From contig CM061248.1 in assembly GCA_022605425.2 (NCBI GenBank), positions 1,054,001 to 1,118,000 on the forward strand: 64,000 nucleotides of DNA, read 5' to 3'. The notes under the pieces were generated by a model. That model was given only the letters and a program-made list of their open reading frames with translations, was not told the DNA's origin and did no database searches. Origin of the DNA: Hamiltosporidium tvaerminnensis. Its lineage: Eukaryota > Microsporidia > Dubosqiidae. A program made the position numbers and the translations under genes. Shown piece after piece: positions 24,201 through 35,539 of this stretch. Each line of letters starts with the position of its first letter. The first letter of the stretch is position 1.

Positions 24201-26400
24201 AGTTTATAAAAAAACTATAAAGAGGAGAAAGTCTACAAAATGCTAAAACTTTTTTCTAAGAGCATAGTTTGTATTTTTTTTTATAAGTAAAATGAAGCAA
24301 ACGATTGAACTTTATGATAATTAAATTGTATAAGCATAGAGACCTAGCCTTCCTCCTTTAGATTAGGAGAAAGGGAGACAAAGAAACGCAGAAAAGTATA
24401 TATTTTATAGAGCTTGTAAAGCTAGTTTCCCCCACAATGCCGGAAAAGAATTGGCTTAGAGTATACTCTGCTTGTGTAAGAGGCGACTAAAAAGGACCGG
24501 TCCCCCGGTTTGGACTTAAGGCTAACAACTCACCTTTTAAAACTACACTAATACTAAACTTGAAAAAGTAGAAAAAAACCAATGAGCGGTATTACAGAAG
24601 GACGGCCAAGGCTCGTGTAGGGGTGAATTTTGATGATAATTTGTAAAGCCACTTACTAGGATATACCTCTTGATATGACCTTGCAGCGTCTGGTAAACTT
24701 TAAAAACTTCCAAGATATATTTTAGCTGAAAATTTATCAGTTTCCGTTTCATTAGAGTGATAAGAGAGATTTAAAATCCTGGGAGAACCCAGGTTTGATT
24801 TGGTCCTAGGAAACACTAAAGCAACAAAAATCAACAAACATTAGGCACTTTCCCTGTTTGTTTATTAAATCTTACAGATTTTTAGGATTAGAAGGTTTAT
24901 AATTTATGTTACTTATGGAATAATGATATTTTGTTAAAGTACAGTCATGAGTAAACCTCAAAACTGTGTCAATATTAAAAAAATATAGAAATTGCACCTG
25001 TAGAAAATTATGTTAGTTTTTTTAAGAAAATTAAACTATCTAGCGGTTGTTAAAAAAACTAATTATAAAGAAAAGGTATGTTCTTCGTTCTTTCTAGTCG
25101 TCTTTAAAATTTTTTCAAAACATAAGCATCTTTTATGGTAAATTAAACCTAACAATATAAAAGTAAATCATCATAATATTTTAAAATTCCTAATCTTCTT
25201 TATGCTTTCTTTAAAAATAATTTTTGATTCGTTTTAAAATTTCAGGCGATTTTTGCTCTTTGGTTATTATCCATCTAATTTTTGGCACAAAATAAACAAT
25301 TGTTTTTTAAAAAAATCACTGTAATACAAATATCTAGAACATTTTAGCTGTCTATACGTACCGAGACTTGAATTTATGAAAAGTGTTTTTTAAGAAAAGA
25401 TAGTATTCTGAATATACGAACAAGTCTATTAATACTTCTTAATTTTACAAAGTTATATTATATCTAATAAGTTTAATAGCGAATATTTTTAATGTTTCTT
25501 CGTTGACATTCTTATCCCGTCTTGTTTGAGTTTTTGTGTAATTTTATAATCTTATTTTAGTTCTCGCATAACTATGATCTTCGAAACGCTAACAAAAGCA
25601 TTTAAAATTCTGTTTAAAGTCTCGAATTTTACTTCTCGAAAAAATGTCCTAATAACGTTTATAATTACTGAATTGAAATTAGCTCAAGAAATGTAATTAA
25701 ACAAATCTAAATTTAAAATTTATAAGTGTGAGTAAACATGAAAAAATACTTTTAATATATAATCAAAATAGAAAATTCTTAGTAAAACTAGGTCATTAAA
25801 AAAAATATTAAAATTTTGTTTAAAAATATATTTGGTATATTTCCCAATGACTTGTTTTATTCATTTGTTAAATTTACGTTTCGAGAACATACAATCTATA
25901 CTATTACATTTTATCAACTTTCTTTACTTTTTTTATACCATTATTTGCCATTGGATACAAAATCAAACAAAAGAAAACTGTCATTTTAAGAAATATGATT
26001 CTGATTCGAAAAATAATCAAATTTAGTATTTTTTAACGAGAGAAATTCTTCAAAAACTAAAAGAATCTAATTTTTGTTTAATTAGTAATATAAAACTTAA
26101 CTGATATCTAAGTAACAGTCAATTATTGATTCTTTAAACTACAAAAAAGGGTCAACGTCGAAAAAAATATTCGTTCATTTAAATTCTAAAAATAGTATTT
26201 TTATTCAATAAAATTTGACGTTTAGAAATACCAACAATTGTTCATACTTACTCCTTTTAATTTACAAACTTCTAAAACATTTTATAAAATTTTGATTAAT
26301 TGAGATTTATAGGACAAATCATTTTTGACGTTTTTTGAAAAAAATCAAAATTTTTTAACTAAAAACTAAAATAGTAAATTGATTTTAAAACTATAAATAC
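21250..26400. other. gene-free region with repeat traces
   Basis: No gene is supported. 23190-23360 resembles 13640-13830. 24420-24800 is a GC-richer island including GGACCGGTCCCCCGG and GTGTAAGAGGCGACTAAAA, which looks foreign to its surroundings and may be the remnant of another retroelement. The rest is AT-rich without features. Confidence 0.4.
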
Positions 26401-26420
26401 GTATTTTTTTTCTAAAATTT

Positions 26421-27908
26421 ATGAAATTTAATCTGTGCTTCCATCTCATAACGTTATTATACAAACCACTTATTTTTGTGTTTATCGATCATTCGAGTGA
26501 AAGAAATATTATATTTAATGTTGTAAAGGAAAATGAAGAGTCGGACTTAGCTTCAATTAATAATGAACACAAACCCGAATGTCTATGTCAAATCAAAAGA
26601 GATGAGACTAATGAAAATGACGAAAAAAAATGTTTGGAAAGAATGCTTGTCAGAGATTCAAATAGGCAATATAAACAGTATTATATAGAATTTATTGAGA
26701 GAATTGGTCTTAAGTTTGATATATTTGAAAAGTTTGACAAAATGAACAATAATATAGAAATATATCTCTGTCATAAAGTAAAGAAATCTGATTTTTTAAT
26801 ATTCTATGAGTTTATAATTTCATATTATTTTCCGGTACATGAAATGACAATTGAGAAGTTTTACACAATATTGTACTTTTTAGAATATTTTAGAGTTAAA
26901 TGTGATAATAAATTGCGGAATGCGGTAAAAAATATTTGGTGTTCTTTAATGGAATCCAATGTAATGCAAATTTTTGATATTGAAAAAGAATTGTTTCATT
27001 TTTCGAAGCAAGACTATTTCTCACATGCTTTATTCAAAAAAATATCACAACAATATTTAAAACTACTGAATAACGGAAAAGATTTAAAATTTTCGTTTTT
27101 TAGAAAAGAATATGAATATTATATTTCTGATGAATATAAAGGGTTATTTACAGAAGATATAAAGCATATGTTAGTAATTAATGACGAATTTAATACATTT
27201 TTTGACAAAAAAGTGGTTGTGAATCATAAAAGTCAATGTTTATTTTTAATGTTTCTAAATACATTAGATATAAAGTATTTGCATATAAAGTTTTTATATG
27301 AATGGAATTCAAAGAGTTTTTGTTTTTTTTTAGAAAATTTAAAAAAGATGGTTGATGAGATTGTATTCTTTCAGTGTTACATATCTGATGATGTCATTTG
27401 TTCTTTAAATGCAAATTTAAATTTTAAAAATTTAAAAAAGATAGTTTTTATAAAATCTGAATTTGTTACAAGTTTCATATTCAGAGTGCATTTAAGTAAT
27501 ATAGAGGAATTTATATTTTATGAAAAACATTCTTCTAAAAGATATACAGTTCCTGAATTCGAAGCAAAGGATCTTAATATAGCCGAGTTTATAATAAAAA
27601 GTCTGAAGTATAAATACCAACAATATCAACTTAAAGAATCTATCAATGAAATCAATTATATACCAGAAGAAAATAAAGATTTTTATTTAAAGTTACTTAA
27701 TGAAAATAACTTTAAAGGTAAATTTAAAATTAATCAATATTCTCGATTCGAAAATAATAATTTGGATGTCAAATGTTTTTATGAGTATAAAGGGGGTTTT
27801 AATAATATTTCAATTACTTTTAAAGACTTAAATGGTAAACGGTTTTTTACTACTGAAAATACTATTTTAGAAGAAAATATAAAATCTATTAAAATTTTTA
27901 TATTCTGA
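26421..27908 (+). CDS. LRR-like protein, N-terminal part (495 aa) of a frameshifted gene
   Basis: This is an unrecognised large protein of the leucine-rich-repeat-like kind that is abundant in some microsporidia. It starts MKFNLCFHLITLLYKPLIFVF, a probable signal peptide or signal anchor, so it may be secreted or membrane-bound. An acidic, Cys-containing segment follows, then a long helical region, and from about residue 290 irregular Leu/Ile/Phe-rich repeats such as NLKKIVFIKSEF and NIEEFIFYE. The stop at 27906-27908 interrupts a longer gene: another frame, open from 27883, continues the same kind of repeats to 28746. A one-base change in the A4T5 run at 27891-27900 would join them. No CCC signal precedes the start. 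Confidence 0.65.
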   Translation: MKFNLCFHLITLLYKPLIFVFIDHSSERNIIFNVVKENEESDLASINNEHKPECLCQIKRDETNENDEKKCLERMLVRDSNRQYKQYYIEFIERIGLKFDIFEKFDKMNNNIEIYLCHKVKKSDFLIFYEFIISYYFPVHEMTIEKFYTILYFLEYFRVKCDNKLRNAVKNIWCSLMESNVMQIFDIEKELFHFSKQDYFSHALFKKISQQYLKLLNNGKDLKFSFFRKEYEYYISDEYKGLFTEDIKHMLVINDEFNTFFDKKVVVNHKSQCLFLMFLNTLDIKYLHIKFLYEWNSKSFCFFLENLKKMVDEIVFFQCYISDDVICSLNANLNFKNLKKIVFIKSEFVTSFIFRVHLSNIEEFIFYEKHSSKRYTVPEFEAKDLNIAEFIIKSLKYKYQQYQLKESINEINYIPEENKDFYLKLLNENNFKGKFKINQYSRFENNNLDVKCFYEYKGGFNNISITFKDLNGKRFFTTENTILEENIKSIKIFIF

Positions 27909-28746
27909 AATAAAATCTGATTTTTTAAAAGATATTTTAAATATAAAAGGGCTAGAAAGATTAGAAATAGATAATTCAAATATATATATTGAAAATGAAA
28001 TTTATAGAAACGAATCTATAAAATATTTTAACTTCCGGGCTAATTGGCGCAATAATTGTTATTCGATTTTTTTTAAGCTAATAGATATGATGATAGGTCT
28101 TCAAGAAATAAACTATAAGAAAGAAAATACTTTAAAGTTCAACCGTTCGGTAGATCAAAGTTTTTATATTACAGAGTTATCTTTTCGGGATATTGATGAA
28201 ATGATTGATTTATTGCAAAATCTAGCTATGAATGAAAAATTTGATTTTAAAGCCACAAGTAAAGCTAAAGCAGATTTGGAATCATCTCCAAGTCCTTTAA
28301 ATTTTTTATTTCAAAACTATGATATTAGCAGTATAAAGAAACTAATTATCAGAGTGTTTTCCATCGATAATTCAGATGTAAAAGCATTATGTAATTTATT
28401 GAGTCTAAAAGAATTAAATATATATGGTATTAAGTTTAAAAATATTAGTTTTTCAGAATTATTTTGCGCTAACCAAGAATATAAAATAAAAAGAATGAAG
28501 TTATTTGAAATGAATATATCAGAACAAGATTTAATATTTATTGAAAATTTAAAGAAAATTGAAGATATCATATTTATATCATGTGATATACAGGGAAATA
28601 CTTACAACGAGATAAAAATGTTGTTTGTTAATGAGGGTTACATTGAACTGAAATATAATACACGAAAGGATAATCTACGAGAAGAAACTATTAACTATAT
28701 AAGCGAGAAATTTAAAACGAAATATATTGTTATAAGGAGGAGTTAG
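27883..28746 (+). CDS. LRR-like protein, C-terminal part, shifted frame
   Basis: This is the continuation of the preceding gene. The frame is open from 27883, upstream of its first ATG at 28087, and reads through KDILNIKGLERLEIDNSNIY, an LRR-like unit, so the coding homology does not begin at that ATG. Further repeat-like units follow, including IKKLIIRVFSI, LSLKELNIYGIKF and NLKKIEDIIFISCDI. Joined with the first part it gives about 770 residues. With one clean frameshift and no other stops, it is either a very recent pseudogene or an assembly indel in a homopolymer. Confidence 0.6.
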   Translation, partial: NLLKFLYSEIKSDFLKDILNIKGLERLEIDNSNIYIENEIYRNESIKYFNFRANWRNNCYSIFFKLIDMMIGLQEINYKKENTLKFNRSVDQSFYITELSFRDIDEMIDLLQNLAMNEKFDFKATSKAKADLESSPSPLNFLFQNYDISSIKKLIIRVFSIDNSDVKALCNLLSLKELNIYGIKFKNISFSELFCANQEYKIKRMKLFEMNISEQDLIFIENLKKIEDIIFISCDIQGNTYNEIKMLFVNEGYIELKYNTRKDNLREETINYISEKFKTKYIVIRRS

Positions 28747-29194
28747 GGCTTTGAAAATATTTAAATAAATTTGTGCTTTTTAAAATTATATGTAAATTAT
28801 AGGTTTTAAGAATTTAAATAAAAATTTTACGGTATTTTTCATTTTTAGTCAATATTTAGATTTAATCTGTAGAAAAAACAGAAGTATGGATATAATCAGT
28901 ATTCTAATACAATATATTATAATTTTTCATTAGCTACTTTTTTTCAATATGTATGACAGACAGTCTATATGTGAATTGGAGCTTTGTTACTTTTTAAGGT
29001 GTGTCTCATGAAATTTTAAGAGCGGAAAATAAACGGTCTGTAACCAAAAGCAATTTTTTCTCATTCATAAAATAAACAATTTACTATTCGTAATAAATAT
29101 GTTCCTCGTTTGGAATTTTTAGTATATTGACACTTTATCTTTTTGTAGGAAATCAATGTTTTCATTCTTTTTAAAAAAATAATTTATTTAAAGG

Positions 29195-29422
29195 TAGATG
29201 TGGGATATCACATATAAATAAAAGCATCTGCTTGGTAACTTGTATGTATAAGTGATAAGGAAATTTTTGTTTGGATTTTTGATACGAATGATAAACAGGC
29301 TATATCTTTGACCATTTCATAAAATTTGTATGAGGAAAAGATGAACTGCAAAATTGTGTGGTTTTTTTCATACGAAAAAGTTAGTAGTTTTTTATGTGGT
29401 TATTCTCCCTACACCGGTATGA
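29195..29422. repeat. fragments of the ~710-bp repeat in inverted arrangement
   Basis: 29195-29350 resembles the repeat in minus orientation (CACAT...ATCTGCTTGG, then TTTGTATGAGGA as in 52436-52565). About 29385-29422 carries the same repeat end in plus orientation (AGTTTTTTATGTGGTTATTC). Two opposed ends of one family within 230 bp suggest a rearranged or nested insertion. Confidence 0.5.
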
Positions 29423-30029
29423 GTAATTATCTATGTTAAACATAGAATTTACTTATGTCATAAAAACAATATAACACATGTCACAGTTCCAAAAAAAATA
29501 AAAAAATAAAAGATAAATAAGGAAATAATATACTCTGAGATATAAATAAAAAAAAGAAACATAGAACCAAAGAATTAACGCTTTTTACTATCTCAAACCC
29601 CATCTCATAATCTATTTAATCAACTTTCTTATTAACTTCTTATATACCTTCACCAATATCTAAAACTCTTATACCAATCTTAATATTTCCCCCTTCTCTC
29701 TCTCCTAAAGTCAACAACAACCTCAGGAAAGTTATCACCATGAATATCAAACAAACACTATATACCACAGTAAATAATGCCATCAGCTTCTTTCTTACAA
29801 CACAATTCACTTATAAATTTTTCTAAATTATTTTTAAACCTCTCATTATCATAAAACGTACAAAACACAACAGTGTCTCTCATTGTTACCAAAATTTATC
29901 TACATTTTGCCCACTTCCTTTTAAAATATTTTAATATTTCAGATAATTTACAGTCACCGAAGACAAAGCTATTCCAAAGAGTAAAAGTAGTAGTATTAGA
30001 ATTAACAGGGTGTAAGGTATTAGTACTAT

Positions 30030-30150
30030 AATTAACACCCTCTGATCTATCTCTATCATTAACACCCTCTGATCTATCTCTATCATTAACACCCTCTAAT
30101 CCATTACAGTCACCAACACCCTCTAATCTATCTCTATCATTAACACCTTC
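30030..30150 (-). repeat. 27-bp minisatellite inside the UBA1 relic
   Basis: The units encode the 9-residue repeat EGVNDRDRS on the minus strand, with about four copies including variants (EGVNDRDRL, EGVGDCNGL). The unit length is a multiple of three and the repeats stay in the E1 frame, so they expanded while the frame was still translated or under selection. Confidence 0.85.
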
Positions 30151-30559
30151 CTCCCTATTATCATACCTAACCATCCCACACTCCATGTTCTCTGCCTCAA
30201 TAACATCTGTACACCCTATAAACGAAAGCCCTAAATTAACATACCAATTCTTATACCCATTACCATATAAAACATATCTAATCATTTCTAAAACACAAAC
30301 ACTGATATAACAGATGTAGTAGTTGCTATTGCTGGTATTATACGACCTGCTATACCTTTTACTGTTAATTTAGATACTTCTTTTATTTTATAATTACGTG
30401 CTCTTAAATTAGCACATGCATATATAAAATCTATATGACCATTACTATCATTATCCTTTTCAAGAGTAACAGGGTGAAGAGCAATTATATTATTAGTATT
30501 GTTATTAGAGGGGGTGTTAGGGGCTAGGGTATTTGGTCTATGATTAAAGGGGTGGTGTT

Positions 30560-30745
30560 CATTACTACTGTTATTAAGAGGGTGTTGTTTATTAGGACGG
30601 TTATTAAGAGGGTCAGGTTATACGTACTATTATTAATAGGGTTTTGTTTATTAGTACTGTCATTTACAGGGTGTTGTTTATTAGTACTGTCATTAACAGG
30701 GTCTTGTTTACTAGTACTGTCATTAACAGGGTCTTGTTCCAGATC
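30560..30745 (-). repeat. 30-bp minisatellite inside the UBA1 relic
   Basis: The 30-bp units (core GTACTGTCATTAACAGGGTC on the plus strand) encode a 10-residue repeat, NDSTSKQDPV and variants, on the minus strand. There are about six copies with growing divergence towards 30560, where the frame changes. It sits where the second catalytic cysteine half-domain of E1 should be. Confidence 0.85.
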
Positions 30746-31489
30746 CTTATAACTTTCATCCTTATAATTACTATCACATAATCAACAACCCCTATAATTA
30801 CTACTACTGTCATTATCACCCTCTAATTTACTATCCATATAATTATCACCCTTTATATACTCACTTATACTAATAATCTTCTCTTCAAAATTACTCTGAA
30901 ACTCACTCAATGCCCACTCTATAGTATGTTCAATACAATGAGGAAAATTACGTATAGTACATAACGGTATACTCTTATCAGGTGGATCTCTACTACTACT
31001 ATATCTCTCTGTCTTATAAGGTATTACTACTTGTACATTACCTTTGGTACCTAAAGTACCACTTTCAAATAAAGGTATTTTATTAGTAATACATCTTTTA
31101 TCTACATACAGTCTAGCTTCTATATTATCTAAAGCATTTACTACTAAAGAGGTGTTAGTAAGAAAAGTATCAGAGAATACAGACTCAGTCTCTTTACCTT
31201 CTTTTCGGGGAGGGGGGTGTAGAATATTATTGTAAGTAAGATTGTTGGTAGATAGGGTAGTATTGCTATTATTTGTTGTATTAGTGTTAGTATTGTTTAG
31301 GGTTAGAAACAGTATTATACTATTATTATTAATAGAATTACTTAATGTTAGATTTAAGTATATTATTATCTTATCTATTATTATCTACATTATTTTGGGT
31401 AGAAGGGAAAAAAGTAGAGGCGAAAATATAAAAAAAATAAAGGTTATAAACAACTCTGAAATGGTTTATAAGAGATAGAAACGTGTGAT

Positions 31490-34400
31490 AGAGATGTTCG
31501 TTCGAAATGTGAGAGGCATCCACTGCAAACAGCCATCAATACCTTTCCTATTTACCATCAAGCAATACTCTAGGCTACTCCTGGCTGCGTGGTTGACACT
31601 ATAGCCAATGTTTCCCGGTAACAATGCTACTGCGTGTAGACCAGCCTACGGCATAACAAATCTTATTACCAATGCCATATTTGGAGGAAATAGATTGATA
31701 GCATTGCATTAAATACTTGACTCTTTTACAGCTGTAGAGAGAAATGGGACGGATTTTCTGTTCTATCAGTGCAAAAAAAGGTTAAAGAGCATGCTTAGAA
31801 ATGGCTGGCCTGATACTCTTAGGTACCATAGTGAGAAATCACACTGCCCATTAGATATCGGTGTGTTTACAAAATTGACATAAACTGAGGCAGAAAGAAA
31901 CTTATTCAAGAAAAGAACGCTCAATGAACCCAATTACACTTGTCTTGCCGAGCCATGGTTCCTGACTGAAACTGCAAACTATATTAACATGAAAAAGAAA
32001 TACTTGTCTAAAATCAAGGAACTTTTGGAGAAGTAAATCGAAGGTTCAGTGGTCCGAACTCGAAAGCTTCAAAGTAAATTAGTTAACAGAAAAATCTGGA
32101 CCTCATTTATCCAATTATTAGTGATTGTATTGCCTCTCATGTGCATAAGAATGTTAGTGATGCGGCACAAACAATTCAGGCAGCCTGAGCATAGATTACG
32201 AGGAACATGCAAAGAGAGGCAAGATCAAAGTTGAAAGTAGGCATTGAGTCAAAATTCTCGCGTGAAACTTTTAAAGAATATCTTTGAGAACTTGCTTAAA
32301 CACGTTAAACTCATCTCTATTCTGAAGAAAACTCTCAGGAAAATTATACGAGAGTTTAATTTAGATTTAAGCAGAATAAATGATCTTTCTGAGTCTTTGG
32401 TTAAGAAGAACGAGTTCTTGGATGTCTATGCGAAGAAACAACATTTTATGAAATTAGTAAGAAATTTTGAAGAGAGACCCGTATGTTTGAGCTGTTCCGA
32501 GTTCGATTCTATCTAGGGTTTTATCTGTGCGATTACTCTTAGCATAATGTCAATTGTGACAAAATTTCAGAATAATAGTCTTACAATGTGGAACGAAAAT
32601 ATAAAGAGTTACGTATGATGAGTATTTGATACCTTTCGTGTCAGATACGAAGCCGACCACGTTTCCTTCACTTGAAGAATTTTAAAATATCATCAATTGG
32701 CTGCCTAACTAGAAAGCTGCTGGGATAGATGGTATCTACAATCTCTATATCCAGAAACTTACGACACTCTCTCAAATATCTTTACGTTTTTGTAAAATGC
32801 ATACGCTTAGAAAGAACGCTTCCAGCCGAGTGGTATTATTGTGAACTTACATATCTGAAAATTTAAAGTATACCAAAGACTAGTTCTGATTACGGCTAAT
32901 AACCTGTATCTCAAACCAGTATAAATTAGCAACAAAAAGTGTTACTAAATTGATACAGATTGAGAGGGAAAGATGAAGTTACTTAAAGATATTCAATTAA
33001 GAGAGGTGCAAAGAGCAAAAGTACAGACCAAATTGAATGTTTCCATTCTTTAAGAGTACAAAAACAATCTTAAGGAAACATGGATAAATTTCAAAAAAGC
33101 TTATAATTCAATAGATCATACTTATTTGGCCCAATGCATGGAACACCTTAAGTTACCTGATTGGATCCGAAATTTAATAACGTGATAATATCAAGATGAA
33201 AATTTATATATCATTAGGGCTTTAAAAATTCCTGAGCAAGGAGACTGATGGAGTGATATGGCAAGGAGATAGTCTTTCACTATTGCTGTTTGTACTGTGT
33301 ACAAATCCATTGAACCGAAAGCTCTATGAGAAATACACAGAGTTGGTAATAAAAACAGATGCAGTATCATTTTCTACTATTCCTCTCTTGTTAATTGATA
33401 ATATTTAGCTCTTTGCTAAAATAGACCAACACTGGAAAAATGAAAAGGAAGTTAACAGTTTATGAATCATATAGTATTGGAAATAAATAAAGATAAATAA
33501 GCCACTAATAATTCATGTTATTAAGATACAGCTACTCTTTTTAAGGAATACATGTTTATAAATACATTGGAATAATAGAAGATAGCAGAGGAATTCTAAC
33601 AAATAAATCTCTTAATGAAGTACGGATCAATTGATTACACAAGTATAAAGACTTTGTTGCATGAGATAAAATGCAAGTAATTTATTTTCTGCAATCAATC
33701 AACGCGTAAAAGGAATCTACTGCAAGATAAGGCTACTCTAACTTTAACTCAGCTGACTTCTAAAAGTTAGATGATGCGGCGCGTCAGTGTAAGAAAAAAA
33801 ATAATTTCACGCCGCGATGTAAATAACCTAAACCTTAAACGTAAAGAACTTCAAATAGGTTTAGATTGTGTAAAGTTCAACAGCGAGCATATGCTTAAAT
33901 ACCTCTTGGATTGTCTGAAAATCATATAGATACAGCAATAAGAAGAGCAGCATTTCTAAAATAATAAGAAATTATTAAATATACTTTCACTGAAAAAATA
34001 CAGTTTAAAAATAAAGTACGGATCGTAAGAAGAAGTCACAAAGAAGAAATTAAAAAAAGCCTAACAAACTAACCTATATAATGAAATAAAAAATCGAAAA
34101 CTACATCGAAAATTATTATGTTAGAAATAACGAGCTAGTAACTGTCAATGACTTCTTAGGATGTAAAGAAAAGAAGTGCAAGGCCACGTGATGAAGCGGT
34201 GTTCGGCTCTATCAAGGATAGAAATGTATTCTGGGGCGCATAAGGTATTTTCAACACTGCAACCAGTCTAGAAAAATAGTAGACGCCTTAGTAACAAGAT
34301 GTGAAAAAATACCTGGTTACACTATGTTTTACAACATAATGAAGTGGTACGATGCATACACTTAACTTTACTATATAAATATAAATTAGGGTCATCAAAA

Positions 34401-35060
34401 CGAATTAGGAGTCACTCAGTATAAGAAATTCTTGATAGAGCATGCAGAGGTAAAAAAGACACTAGAATAAAAACCGATGTTAGGATTCGGTGTAACAGAC
34501 CCGATTTATTAGTTCTAGACAAGAGACGGAATAAGGTAACCTTCATTGAAGTAGTAATCACATCCTAAGACTCTCTACAAATAGTTTTAACAGAGAAGCT
34601 TAGGAAGATGACGTATTTACAAATAACTTAGGCATTGTTTTAAATTTAGTGTAGAGATAATTCTTATGTGAGGACTTCGATCGATATTGGGACAAAATAC
34701 CGTAAGACCTATGTTAAAAGCGTACAAATGCTATGAATGACCGTGCATATATACAATACACAGTACTTAGAAGAAATTCAAAATACTTTCTTGTGATCGA
34801 AGAAGAAGACTTGAGTCTGAACCAAATGCCAAAGAGAGCAGAGAGTGTGTTTCATTAAGTAATATTAGAGAATTTTAGAAGCATGAGAAATCAAAAACCC
34901 TCCTTAAAGCAATTAGACAACGAGGAAGAAGATGTGTTTAAACGGAAAAACAAAAAATATTTTACCCCTGATTTAAGATGGCATAACCTACCAGGAACCA
35001 ACAATTAATGCAAATGAAGATTCGGCGTTTAAATAAGAGTTAAAAGGTGTCAAAATAGTG
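31490..35060 (+). mobile_element. decayed near-full-length R2/R4/Dong-like LINE
   Basis: This is a degenerate non-LTR retrotransposon on the plus strand. In order there are an N-terminal part with a possible C/H zinc finger (about 31755-31850), helical linker frames (32049-32516), and reverse transcriptase motifs with KAAGIDGIYNLY (about 32715) and IWQGDSLSLLLFVLC (about 33255). A decayed catalytic block follows near 33390-33430, then the linker, a degraded zinc knuckle and the restriction-like endonuclease region (about 34190-34700), matching 60960-62282. Stops occur throughout. At about 3.6 kb it is the most complete of the four copies seen here, and it lies directly upstream of the UBA1 relic. 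The exact 5' boundary is not visible. Confidence 0.8.
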
Positions 35061-35539
35061 GAAAGAATTTTTTTAAAAGTATGAATGATTTTTAATCTGA
35101 ATTTTTAAAAATATATTTTTTATTTTGACAAATTTTCAATAAAACATACAAGGCTATCATAGTAAAAGTTACTATGAAAAAAAACAAAGCAAAGATTTAA
35201 AACAAATAAATATTGAGGTAAATAAATTGAAATTGAAAAAATCTTTTTATTTATTTTCCTTAAATATTTCTTAGTAATCTTTTTAAATGCATATTTCTGT
35301 TATTTATTCGTGATTTCTTATTTTAACTCGAAATAATCGTTAGAGGCAAAAATGCATACAGTATAAAATTTTTCTGACCTCATGGTATCTATTAAATGAG
35401 AAAATCTGCTAAATTATATATTTGCTTAAAGGTAAAAATTATAACAGAAAATCAAGGGTTTGGGTCATAATTTAATTTTGCAATTCATAATTTCCAAAGT
35501 GTCTATTAAACACCCAGTTATTTATAATGCACCCTTTTT

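Larger units (their letters stand above)
29590..31383 (-). pseudogene. UBA1: ubiquitin-activating enzyme E1 (UBA1), truncated and frameshifted
   Basis: E1 adenylates ubiquitin, carries it on a cysteine and passes it to E2 enzymes. On the minus strand the order of conserved E1 blocks is kept. ETESVFSD, VVNALDNIEARLYVDKRC and FESGTLGTKGNVQVVIPYKT lie at about 31220-31000. The catalytic-cysteine block IPLCTIRNFPHCIEHTIEWA is near 30900-30970. Later come [13 protein letters not shown] and [12 protein letters not shown] (about 30300-30460), then NWYVNLGLSF and the C-terminal ubiquitin-fold region down to about 29600. The first half of E1 is missing. The second catalytic cysteine half-domain (about 250 residues in the family) is replaced by about 100 low-complexity residues. 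There is a stop at 30782-30784 and frame changes near 30620, 30300 and 29895, so as written it cannot make E1. Upstream is an Asn/Thr-rich stretch, then a LINE. Confidence 0.82.

Noticed and set aside
30540-30752. Plus-strand 70-codon frame with repeated CLLVLSLTG
   Set aside because: It is the antisense of the 30-bp repeat in the UBA1 relic. The E1 homology lies on the minus strand.
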